Positions 8,132 to 15,224 of a DNA stretch of 64,000 bases are shown piece by piece. A program made the translations under genes and the position numbers. Source of the stretch: Allonocardiopsis opalescens. Lineage in GTDB: Bacteria > Actinomycetota > Actinomycetes > Streptosporangiales > Streptosporangiaceae. The stretch is from contig NZ_PVZC01000003.1 in NCBI RefSeq assembly GCF_003002095.1, forward strand, positions 248,001 through 312,000. The letters run 5' to 3'. The notes beneath the pieces were generated by a model that saw only the letters and a program-made list of their open reading frames with translations, had not been told where the DNA came from and did no database searches. The first letter of the stretch is position 1. Each line of letters starts with the position of its first letter.

Positions 8132-10270
8132 GTGGCACACAGGGACCCTGACGACTCTTACGACGGCGACGCCCGGTCCCCCCTGGAGGATCAGCTGGCC
8201 GGCCTGGACGCGGCCGAGGCCGGTGAGCGCGGCGACGCCTCCGCGCGGCCGAGTTCCGGCGCCGCGGCCGAGCCGTACCCGCCGGGGCAGTGGTTCGGAC
8301 CCGCGCCCGACGCCGAGTCCGGCGAGGCCGAGGGGCCGGCCGCCGGCGCCCCGCCGCAGTACGCCACCCCGTACCCGCCCGCCGACGACTCCGCGCAGGC
8401 GGAGCCGTTCCCGCCGAACGAGCCGCCGGAGCTGCCGCCCGCCGGGGTGGAGCCCGACCAGACCACCATCAACGTCCGGCCGCCGCACTCCCCGTACCCG
8501 TCGGAGCAGCCCCGCTTCGAGGACGGCCCGCAGTCCCACGACGAGTCCGACGACCCCGACGCGCTGGAGTCGGGCCCGATGACCGAGGTCATCCCCAGGT
8601 ACGGCCAGGGCGGGCCGCGGCAGCCGGGCTGGGCGCCGACCTTCAACCCCTACGGCGAGCCGCCCGCGGCCGACGCCGAGACCGTGCGGGTGAACGGCTC
8701 GAACCCCCCGGCGCCCGAGGCGCGGCCCGACGAGTCGCGCCCGGCCGAGCGGCCGCCCGCCGACGGCGGCGCGAACCCGGCGGGCCACCAGCCGCCGCCC
8801 GCGAGCCCGCACACGAGCGGCTACCAGCCCGCCGCCGGCCCCCGCCCTGGCGGCTGGGGCGAGCAGCCGCCCGCCCACGGCCGCCCCCCGGCGTCCGGCG
8901 GCTACGCCATCCCGGGCCCGCAGTACAACCACCCCGGCACCGAGGCCGGGCCGGGCGGCTACGCGCCGCCCCAGCCGCAGTACGGCACCGAGGCACCGCC
9001 GGCGGGCTACCCGCCGCAGCACCCGTACGGCGCCGGGCACGAGCCCGGTGCGGAGGGCTCCCCGGCCGGCTACGCGCAGCCGCAGTACGGCGCCGACCCC
9101 GGCGCCGAGTCCGGCGGGCACCCGGGAGCGCAGGGCCACACCGGGCCGCAGGGCGTCGGGCCCGACGTCCCCGCCCCGGCCGCCGGGCACGGCTACCAGC
9201 AGCCCTACGCGCCGCCCTACGGCTACCAGCCCGGCCAGCCGCCGCCCGGGTACGGCCCCGACGCCTACGCCGGCCAGATCCCGCCCGGCGCCCACCCCGG
9301 CCAGATGCAGCACGAGAACGTCGACAGCCTGCGCGCCGAGAACCTGCTGCGCGGCCGCAAGCAGGCGCCGACCGCCGGCTGGCGCCGGATGCTCTACAAG
9401 TCGACCTTCGGCCTGGTCGACCCGGGGGAGTCCCCCAACGAGCTGCGCCGCCGCGAGCAGCTGGCCCGGATCCGCACCCCCGTCGCCGGTGGCCACCACC
9501 GGGTGGCGGTGCTGAGCCTCAAGGGCGGCGTCGGCAAGACCACCACCACCGTCGGCCTCGGCGCCACCCTGGCGTCGCTGCGCGGCGACCGCGTGCTCGC
9601 CGTCGACGGCAACCCCGACCGGGGCACCCTGTCGGACAAGGTGCAGCTGGAGAGCAACGCCACCATCCGCGACCTGCTCAACGACCGCGCCCAGATCCAG
9701 CGCTACGCCGACGTGCGCGCCTACACCTCGCAGGCCCCCAGCCGCCTGGAGATCCTGGCCTCCGACAGCGACCCCGCCATCTCCGAGGCCTTCAGCCGCG
9801 ACGACTACCTCCACGTCGCCTCGCTGCTGGAGCACTACTACTCCATCTGCATCACCGACTGCGGCACCGGCCTGCTCCACTCCGCCATGTCCGGCGTCCT
9901 GGAACTCGCCGACCAGATCGTGCTCGTCAGCTCCCCGTCCGTCGACGGCGCCCGCAGCGCCAGCGCCACCCTCGACTGGCTGGAGGCCCACGAACACGGC
10001 GACCTCGTCGCCCAGGCCGTCGTCGTCCTCTCCATGGTCCGCCCCAAGAGCCGCAGCTCCGTCGACCTCGACCGCCTGGAGCAGCACTTCCTCGGCCGCA
10101 CCCGCGCCGTCGTCCGCATCCCCCACGACTCCCACCTGGAAGAGGGCGCCGAAGTCGACCTGGACGAGCTCAGCAAGGAGACCCTGGAGTCCTACCTCCA
10201 GCTGGCGGCCGTGGTAGGCGACGCCTTCGCCCGCCCCCGCACCGCCAACCCCCACTCCCCGCGCCACTGA
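8132..10270 (+). CDS. MinD/ParA-like ATPase with long proline-rich N-terminal region
   Basis: 712 residues from GTG (VAHRDPDDSYD), placed 5 nt after AAGGAG; an ATG one codon earlier is too close to the ribosome site. Residues 1-400 are a low-complexity Pro/Gly/Tyr/Gln-rich segment with repeated GGYAxPxPQYG and PYGYQP units. From about residue 410 (GWRRMLYKSTFGLV) starts a P-loop domain with deviant Walker A VLSLKGGVGKTTTTVGLG, the second lysine and Asp of VLAVDGNPDRGTLSDKV, and the switch region ITDCGTGLLHSAMSG. This architecture is that of actinobacterial SCO5717/EspI-like proteins often tied to type VII secretion, though no ESX genes are visible here. It probably organises a membrane or secretion complex. 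Confidence 0.88.
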   Translation: MAHRDPDDSYDGDARSPLEDQLAGLDAAEAGERGDASARPSSGAAAEPYPPGQWFGPAPDAESGEAEGPAAGAPPQYATPYPPADDSAQAEPFPPNEPPELPPAGVEPDQTTINVRPPHSPYPSEQPRFEDGPQSHDESDDPDALESGPMTEVIPRYGQGGPRQPGWAPTFNPYGEPPAADAETVRVNGSNPPAPEARPDESRPAERPPADGGANPAGHQPPPASPHTSGYQPAAGPRPGGWGEQPPAHGRPPASGGYAIPGPQYNHPGTEAGPGGYAPPQPQYGTEAPPAGYPPQHPYGAGHEPGAEGSPAGYAQPQYGADPGAESGGHPGAQGHTGPQGVGPDVPAPAAGHGYQQPYAPPYGYQPGQPPPGYGPDAYAGQIPPGAHPGQMQHENVDSLRAENLLRGRKQAPTAGWRRMLYKSTFGLVDPGESPNELRRREQLARIRTPVAGGHHRVAVLSLKGGVGKTTTTVGLGATLASLRGDRVLAVDGNPDRGTLSDKVQLESNATIRDLLNDRAQIQRYADVRAYTSQAPSRLEILASDSDPAISEAFSRDDYLHVASLLEHYYSICITDCGTGLLHSAMSGVLELADQIVLVSSPSVDGARSASATLDWLEAHEHGDLVAQAVVVLSMVRPKSRSSVDLDRLEQHFLGRTRAVVRIPHDSHLEEGAEVDLDELSKETLESYLQLAAVVGDAFARPRTANPHSPRH

Positions 10271-10452
10271 CCCACCCGCACCCCCTGCGGCCGGGACGCC
10301 CCCTGGGGCCTCCGAGCCGCAGGGGGCGCAGGACGCCCGAACCTTCACCGGCGCCGCCGGTCTTCGCCCATCCGGGCACCGAAATCGTGTACACCCAGCC
10401 CGGACCAAGGCAGTACGATCAACCCGTCACGAGTACCGCCCCGCGGTACCCA

Positions 10453-10542
10453 GGAGGGCTCGCACAGCGGCCGAGTGCGGCGGTCTTGAAAACCGCTATG
10501 GCGGCATCCCCGTCATCGTGGGTTCGAATCCCACGCCCTCCG
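10453..10542 (+). tRNA. tRNA-Ser (anticodon UGA)
   Basis: A 90-nt cloverleaf: acceptor GGAGGGC pairs with GCCCTCC, discriminator G; the anticodon loop is within GGTCTTGAAAACC, giving TGA; a long class II variable arm (TATGGCGGCATCCCCGTCA) as required for tRNA-Ser; T-arm CGTGGGTTCGAATCCCACG. CCA is not encoded. Its 3' 61 nt lie inside attL of the integrated AICE, so the 3' part has been supplied by the element while the gene stays intact. Confidence 0.97.
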
Positions 10543-10544
10543 CC
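10482..10544 (+). repeat. attL core (63 bp)
   Basis: Direct repeat identical to 22991-23053, running from the anticodon arm (GGTCTTGAAAACCGC) to two bases past the discriminator. It includes the T-arm, which acts as recombination core in many tRNA-directed integrases. Confidence 0.93.
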
Positions 10545-10564
10545 CGAGCCCCCGAAAGCCCAGC

Positions 10565-10603
10565 TCAGAGCCGGTGCCGCGCTGCGTGCGGCACCGGCTC
10601 TGA
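10565..10603 (+). terminator. tRNA-Ser terminator carried by the element
   Basis: A perfect 16-bp stem (TCAGAGCCGGTGCCGC and complement) with a 7-nt loop lies 22 bp after the tRNA. A diverged copy follows attR at 23076, so the element seems to bring its own terminator for the tRNA. It may also end int transcription from the other side. Confidence 0.65.
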
Positions 10604-10685
10604 CGTGTTCGGGTGTCCGGCTGATCATGGTCAGAACCGGCCCGCTACGAGGGTTCTCCCCGAATACGCCCCGAAGTTCGGGGAG

Positions 10686-12092
10686 CTATGAGGAGCCCCC
10701 GCCGTGCGGCAGCGGCGGCTTGGTGGCGTCTTCGATGCGGCGCATGGCGTCGTGTTCCTGTCCGGCGATGCACTTGGCGTAGACGCGGAGCAGCACGTCA
10801 ACGCTGTGCCCGGCCCACTCGGCGACCTGGGCGGGGTTCACGCCAGCGCTGAGCCAGGTCGAGACGGCGGCGTGACGGAGGGTGTACGGGTCTTCGGCTA
10901 GCGGCGATGCGACCTCTTCGGCCGTGAACGCCCTTCTGCGGGCTTCTGCGAGCACTTCGTAGTAGGCCCATTCGGCCAGGTCACCACCGCGCGGACCGAC
11001 GAACAAGCGTCCATCGAAGCCGGTACCGAACTCCTTGAGGTGAGCGACCAGGATGGCCACCAGTTCGGGGTGTAGCGGGACGGAGCGGGTATCGCCGTCC
11101 GCCCGGTGCTTGAGCGCGCGTTCTTCCCGGGACTTGCCCGAGTCGGTCCATTTGGAGCCCGAACGGGGCGCGGCCGAGGTGAGCCGAGCCCACCCCCACC
11201 CGGTGTCCGGCAGGCTGACCAGGTTCGCACGCCGAAGGTAGATGATCTCCTCCGGTCGCATCGCGGCGTAGTACATCAACGCGAAGAACGCCACCAGGCG
11301 CCGACCGCGCTCGCCCTGCTCGCCCACGGCGGCAAGGAGCGCCTTCGCCTGTCGGCTGTTGATGACGACAGCGGGATTCACCGACTTGGCGGTGCGTTGC
11401 CTTGTCCACTTGACGGCCTTCAAGGGGTTCGCCGTCAGGACGTTGATCTCCTGGGCGTACTCCATGGCGTTGTTGATGACCATGCGTTTCCGGTTGGCCG
11501 TGTTGGCGGCCGCCGATGTGCCGTCCTGCTTGCTGCTGATCCTGGTGAGCACGGACCGGACAAGACGCGGCCCGCTTCCGGCTTCGGTCAGCTCGTGCAT
11601 GAACACGGTGTTGTTCGTCAGCCAGCGGATCGCATGGGCGTGCTCGTCGGGCAGCGGTTCCTTGTCCCTGATCCGTGTGCTGAACGCCCATTCCCGCAAG
11701 GCGGCCCGGAGTGCTTCCCTGCTCGGCGGACTGCTGCCGCCGTGTACGAGCACTTCTGTCGCGTCAGTCAGCGCTTCGGCGATGCTGCGCCGGTGGTTGG
11801 GCGAGACGTGCGGCCACTTCATGTCGGCGTAGGCCAGCATGAATGCGTACCAGCGCATGACGTCCTCGTCGCGCTGCCAGGACACCGGACGGCCGGTGAC
11901 GAGGCTGAACGCCTCCCCTTGGCGCTGCGCCGTGACCAATTCGGAGCGGAACCCGTCGGCCTGCGTCGAGTTGGCGAAGGTTTCGCGCCAGCGCTTCCCG
12001 GCCACGATCCAACGGACGGAGTAGGTGTTCCCCTTCTTGCCGGTGTATGTCTCGATCTGCCAGACGCGGACTTTGTAGGTCGTGTCCTTCAC
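10686..12092 (-). CDS. int: AICE tyrosine integrase
   Basis: 468 residues from GTG (VKDTTYKVRVWQIETYTGKK). The start overlaps the xis stop as GTGA. The N-terminal arm-binding region covers about residues 1-70 and the core-binding domain runs to about 240. The catalytic domain shows box I AAMRPEEIIYLR, box II TLRHAAVSTWLSAGV and AEWAGHSVDVLLRVYAKC with the nucleophilic Tyr. The His of the usual HxxR is Tyr (PYTLRH), which I recall as normal in this integrase family. It catalyses site-specific recombination between attP and the tRNA-Ser attB, and it lies directly beside attL as expected. Confidence 0.95.
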   Translation of the reverse strand: MKDTTYKVRVWQIETYTGKKGNTYSVRWIVAGKRWRETFANSTQADGFRSELVTAQRQGEAFSLVTGRPVSWQRDEDVMRWYAFMLAYADMKWPHVSPNHRRSIAEALTDATEVLVHGGSSPPSREALRAALREWAFSTRIRDKEPLPDEHAHAIRWLTNNTVFMHELTEAGSGPRLVRSVLTRISSKQDGTSAAANTANRKRMVINNAMEYAQEINVLTANPLKAVKWTRQRTAKSVNPAVVINSRQAKALLAAVGEQGERGRRLVAFFALMYYAAMRPEEIIYLRRANLVSLPDTGWGWARLTSAAPRSGSKWTDSGKSREERALKHRADGDTRSVPLHPELVAILVAHLKEFGTGFDGRLFVGPRGGDLAEWAYYEVLAEARRRAFTAEEVASPLAEDPYTLRHAAVSTWLSAGVNPAQVAEWAGHSVDVLLRVYAKCIAGQEHDAMRRIEDATKPPLPHGGGSS

Positions 12093-12298
12093 GCCGCGTC
12101 CTCTCGGGCGGCGAGCCACCGGTCGAGGTCGGCGCGGCGGATGCGGAGTTCGCCGTTGGGCAGCTTGATGCACTTGGGTGCCCGGCCTTTCTGGCGCCAG
12201 TCGTAGAAGGTCGATCGGGGTATCTGGAGTTCTTCGCACAGCTGGGCGAGCGTCAGCATTCCTCGCGGCGCGATGCTGCGGACGGATGCGACGGGCAT
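12089..12298 (-). CDS. xis: Excisionase / MerR-like HTH protein
   Basis: 69 residues. MLTLAQLCEELQIPRSTFYDWRQKGRAPKCIKLPNGELRIRRADLDRWLAAREDA is a winged-helix excisionase-type domain (helix_turn_helix_17 group). It ends in a GTGA overlap with int, so the two are translated together. Its predicted role is to bend attachment-site DNA and favour excision. The start is the ATG 14 codons before MLTLAQL; that internal ATG is an alternative. Confidence 0.9.
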   Translation of the reverse strand: MPVASVRSIAPRGMLTLAQLCEELQIPRSTFYDWRQKGRAPKCIKLPNGELRIRRADLDRWLAAREDAA

Positions 12299-12365
12299 GG
12301 CGGTGCCACCTTTCGGTGTGGTCGTGATCGGTCGGCGGTGCGTCCGGCGGTGCTGGGCTTGGCGG

Positions 12366-14303
12366 CTAGCGGCCGGACTGGTGGATGTCGGGGTGGGTGG
12401 CGTACTTCGGCGATGCGGGCCGGCCCCGTCCTTTGCGTTTGGGTTGGGACAGTTCTCGGACCCAGCCGTGTTCTTCGAGCACGCTGATGGCGGGCGTCAG
12501 GTCGCCGACGCGGCGGAACCGGCCCCGGGGTAGCGCGGTGAACAGCTCGCGGACGGTGAATTGTGCGGTGCGCTTATTGGTCAGCCAGTCGAGCAGGAAC
12601 CGCGCGTCAGAGCTGCCGGGGGCGGCGCCCATGGTGTCGAATGCGGCCTTGGCGTGCTCGGCGTAGTACTCGCCGATGCGCACGGCGGCCGCCATGGTGG
12701 GGCCGCTGATGGGGTGCCGGTGTCCGGCGCCGCCGTGGTCGGCCAGGTGCAACAGTCCGGCGATGCGGCAGACGGCGCCGACGTACTTGCCCGCCCAGTC
12801 GCCCAGGTGGCCGAGGTCGCCGTGTTGGGGATGCAAGCGGGGTTCGGTGGTGCGCGACAGGTCGGCGCGGAGTTGTGCGGCTGGTGCGGACAGTTGCAGC
12901 CGCATCGGGTCGTCCCACCCGTACAGGTCATTGACGAGGCTGTGGACCTTGGTGTCGTAGCGGGCGGCGACCAGGTCTGGCACCACGGGCGGCTCGGTGT
13001 CGCGTCGGCCGATGTTGCTGGCGGGCAGCGCGTACAGGATGCGGCCGAGCAGCCCCTTGCCCCGGAAGCCGGGCATGTCCGCGATATCGCGGACCACCTC
13101 GGGTTGCAGCGCGAGCCCGAGCGTCAGGCACGCGCTGTCGACGTGTTCGGGCGCCCGTGACTGCCGGTCGACCCGCAGCATGTCCCCCGCATGGCCCTTG
13201 AGGAACAGGTCCAGATTGGGCATGCCGGAGTAGCGTCCGGCGAGAGTGGCGAAGATGCCGCCTTCGGCCGACAGCACGGCCAGTCGGCCGCCCTGCTTGG
13301 CCAGCAGCGACGCGGCCGTCTCCGGTGTCACGTCGTCCGTCACCAGTTGGGGCAGCTCGGGAACGGTGATCTCTTGGGCGGCCAGGGCGGCGCTGGTGGC
13401 GTCGGCGAGCGCGTCCGCGTCGCCGCCCGGCACGACCGTGTCCGATGCGCGCCGCGCTGCTTTTTCTGCGGTCCGCAAAGAAACCTGCCGTGCCAACTCG
13501 GCTTCGGCGCGCTGCGGCTGGACGCGCTCCTGTAGGTGGCGTTCAGCGCGCATGATCGGCGCCACCATGGCCTTGAACACCGGCGACTTGCGCGACGCGG
13601 GCGGCATCGCGACCACGGTGAAGATGTTCACCGGCTCAACCCACATGCCCCGGACCACCACCAGCGCGCGCCCACCGGCCGCCGTGGACAGCACGGCCAG
13701 GGCGAGACATCCGGCCAGGTCGACAGGTGTCTGTGTCTCTACGGCGAGAGCGGACACGAAGTCACCGAGCCAGGTCGGCAGGGCGTCCACGGGGAAGGCG
13801 GGCAGCTCGCCCCGGACGCCAAGCGGCATCGGCGTCGGCCAGGTCGCGCCGCTCGTCGCCGAGAGCTGTTCGAGCGCCCACGCGCGCAAGGCGTCGGGCT
13901 CGTCGGACAGCGTGTGCCCGACCTGAACGAGGCGGGTACCGGCCGCGATCACCTCACGGCGGCGGGCGTGCTCGGCCACGATGCGCGCGTAGTAGCCCGC
14001 GTTCGCGGCGGTCGGCACACTGGCCAGCAGCGTATGGACGTAGGGGCCGCCCCCGACCCGGGCGAGATCGCCGCGCCGGGCCAGTTCGGCGACGAGCGTC
14101 ACGGCGTCGGCGGGCTCACCACCCGCCGCGATGTCCGCGATAACCGCAAAAACAATCTGGTGGGCGGGCCGGTAGAACGCGGACGCGTCCAGCAGCGCGC
14201 GAACCTCGGTGATGGCGTCGGCGGACAGCAGCATCGCGCCGAGCACGGCCTGTTCGGCCGCGAAGTCGTGCGGCAGCGCCGTCGCGAAGTCGGTGGCGGT
14301 CAC
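12366..14303 (-). CDS. AICE replication protein: DnaB N-terminal domain plus DUF3987
   Basis: 645 residues from GTG (VTATDFATALPHDFAAEQAVLG), coupled by GTGA to the preceding small ORF. Residues 8-115 match the DnaB helicase N-terminal domain (EQAVLGAMLLSADAITEV, GGPYVHTLLASVPTAAN). From about residue 155 a DUF3987-type primase/helicase-like domain follows (DLAGCLALAVLSTAAGG, VAMPPASRKSPVFKAM with a degenerate P-loop, LAVLSAEGGIFATLAGRYSG). A C-terminal winged helix (FTVRELFTALPRGRFRRVGDLTPAISVLEEHGWV) is likely. I infer that it drives replication of the excised circle, with the origin in the repeat region just upstream. Confidence 0.88.
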   Translation of the reverse strand: MTATDFATALPHDFAAEQAVLGAMLLSADAITEVRALLDASAFYRPAHQIVFAVIADIAAGGEPADAVTLVAELARRGDLARVGGGPYVHTLLASVPTAANAGYYARIVAEHARRREVIAAGTRLVQVGHTLSDEPDALRAWALEQLSATSGATWPTPMPLGVRGELPAFPVDALPTWLGDFVSALAVETQTPVDLAGCLALAVLSTAAGGRALVVVRGMWVEPVNIFTVVAMPPASRKSPVFKAMVAPIMRAERHLQERVQPQRAEAELARQVSLRTAEKAARRASDTVVPGGDADALADATSAALAAQEITVPELPQLVTDDVTPETAASLLAKQGGRLAVLSAEGGIFATLAGRYSGMPNLDLFLKGHAGDMLRVDRQSRAPEHVDSACLTLGLALQPEVVRDIADMPGFRGKGLLGRILYALPASNIGRRDTEPPVVPDLVAARYDTKVHSLVNDLYGWDDPMRLQLSAPAAQLRADLSRTTEPRLHPQHGDLGHLGDWAGKYVGAVCRIAGLLHLADHGGAGHRHPISGPTMAAAVRIGEYYAEHAKAAFDTMGAAPGSSDARFLLDWLTNKRTAQFTVRELFTALPRGRFRRVGDLTPAISVLEEHGWVRELSQPKRKGRGRPASPKYATHPDIHQSGR

Positions 14304-14506
14304 GCGACCTCCACGACCTTGCCGAAGCCGTCGCGGCGGCCCTCGTAGGTCTCGCACAGTTCGTGCAGCACACCCACGGTCCGGCCGAGGGCCAGGTCAC
14401 CGGCGACACCGTCCGGGCGGCGGTAGCCGTGGGATTCGAGCAGCCGGACCAGGCCGAAGACGAGCGTGGTGGTGAACCGGTGTTCGTCGCGGCGATTCTC
14501 GGTCAT
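14300..14506 (-). CDS. Small AICE protein of unknown function
   Basis: 68 residues, MTENRRDEHRFTTTLVFGLVRLLESHGYRRPDGVAGDLALGRTVGVLHELCETYEG. I do not recognise a family. The GTGA overlap with the replication gene and its amphipathic helical look suggest an accessory replication factor. It begins directly beside the 3 x 120-bp repeat region. Confidence 0.75.
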   Translation of the reverse strand: MTENRRDEHRFTTTLVFGLVRLLESHGYRRPDGVAGDLALGRTVGVLHELCETYEGRRDGFGKVVEVA

Positions 14507-14525
14507 GCTGAGAGTGCCCTTTCTG

Positions 14526-14885
14526 GTTCGTGATCGGTCAGGGCCGCGGTCCCGGTGGGTGTGCTTGGCGGCTAGTCACCGGGACCGCTTATTTCTGCGG
14601 TTTCCGCGTACAGGGGCGGCCGGACTACCGGACGCTGTCGCGGTGCTGGTCGTGATCGTTACGGGTGCGGTCCTGGTGGTGTGCTCGGCGGCTGGCCACC
14701 GGGACCGCTTATTTCTGCGGTTTCTGCGAACACCTCGGCGGGCTACCGGCCGCCGTCGCGGTCGCTGGTCCGTGATCGGTCGGGGCGTGGTCGTGGTGGG
14801 TGTGCTTGGCGGCTGGCCACCAGGACCGGCTGTTTCTGCTTTTGTGCGGTTTCTGCGGCGGGCCTACCGGCCGTGGTCGCGGTGC
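14526..14885. repeat. Three tandem ~120-bp repeats with conserved stem-loop (candidate origin)
   Basis: The landmark GTGATCG starts at 14530, 14652 and 14772 (periods 122 and 120). Each unit then holds GGTGGGTGTGCTTGGCGGCTGG or a close variant, a downstream arm such as CACCGGGACC, TTATTTCTGCGGTTTC and CTACCGGCCG...GTCGCGGT. In unit 1 a perfect 12-bp stem (GCGGTCCCGGTG at 14546, complement ending 14588) encloses the conserved TGTGCTTGGCGGCT loop. Units 2 and 3 keep the loop but lose some pairs. There is no plausible coding capacity. The third unit overlaps the 3' end of the neighbouring small gene. Best guess: iterons of the replication origin. Confidence 0.8.
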
Positions 14886-15085
14886 AGGCGGCGCACGTGG
14901 TTCCACACCCGCCACCCCATGCGCAGGCGCAGGCCGGTCCCGTCGCAGGGTCGGCACAGCCGGCGCTTGCGCGGCTTGGTGCGGCAGGCCCGGCACGGAG
15001 CGAACGGGGCGGCCGAGCACACGGCGGCGTAGCCGAGCGTGACGGCGGCGAGCGCGGCGGCTAGCAGCAGCGCGAAGGGGTCCAA
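14864..15085 (-). CDS. Small membrane protein with CxxC zinc-ribbon-like motif
   Basis: 73 residues. MDPFALLLAAALAAVTLGYAAVCSAAPF forms one N-terminal membrane helix. The sequence CRACRTKPRKRRLCRPCDGTG then gives two CxxC pairs resembling a single DnaJ-type zinc finger (CxxCxGxG), with a basic C-terminus. Its function is unknown. It lies downstream of the FtsK-like gene in the AICE operon after a palindrome-rich spacer. Confidence 0.72.
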   Translation of the reverse strand: MDPFALLLAAALAAVTLGYAAVCSAAPFAPCRACRTKPRKRRLCRPCDGTGLRLRMGWRVWNHVRRLHRDHGR

Positions 15086-15125
15086 GGTCGGGCTCCTGGC
15101 GGTTTCCGGGCGTGCTCGCGCACAC

Positions 15126-15214
15126 CCGCTAGCGGACGTAACTGCTGGTGGGAGTAGGTGTGTGGTGCTATCGGGGCCGCTATCGATAGCGGGGGCGTCC
15201 GCTAGCGATAGCGG
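15126..15214. repeat. Cluster of CGCTATCG/CGCTAGCG palindromes
   Basis: CCGCTAGCGG (15126-15135), the perfect 16-bp palindrome CCGCTATCGATAGCGG (15177-15192) and CCGCTAGCGATAGCGG (15199-15214), plus a half copy GCTATCGGG at 15168, crowd into 90 bp directly after the translocase gene. Two candidate roles: the clt/TRS site recognised by FtsK-type TraB proteins, or an operator for the small genes downstream. Confidence 0.7.
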
Positions 15215-15224
15215 CCCGGCGGCC

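Noticed and set aside
8000-10408. 802-residue antisense ORF over the MinD-like gene
   Set aside because: It is a GC-skew shadow: composition rich in Val/Gly/Arg, no domain, and the plus-strand protein has clear P-loop motifs.
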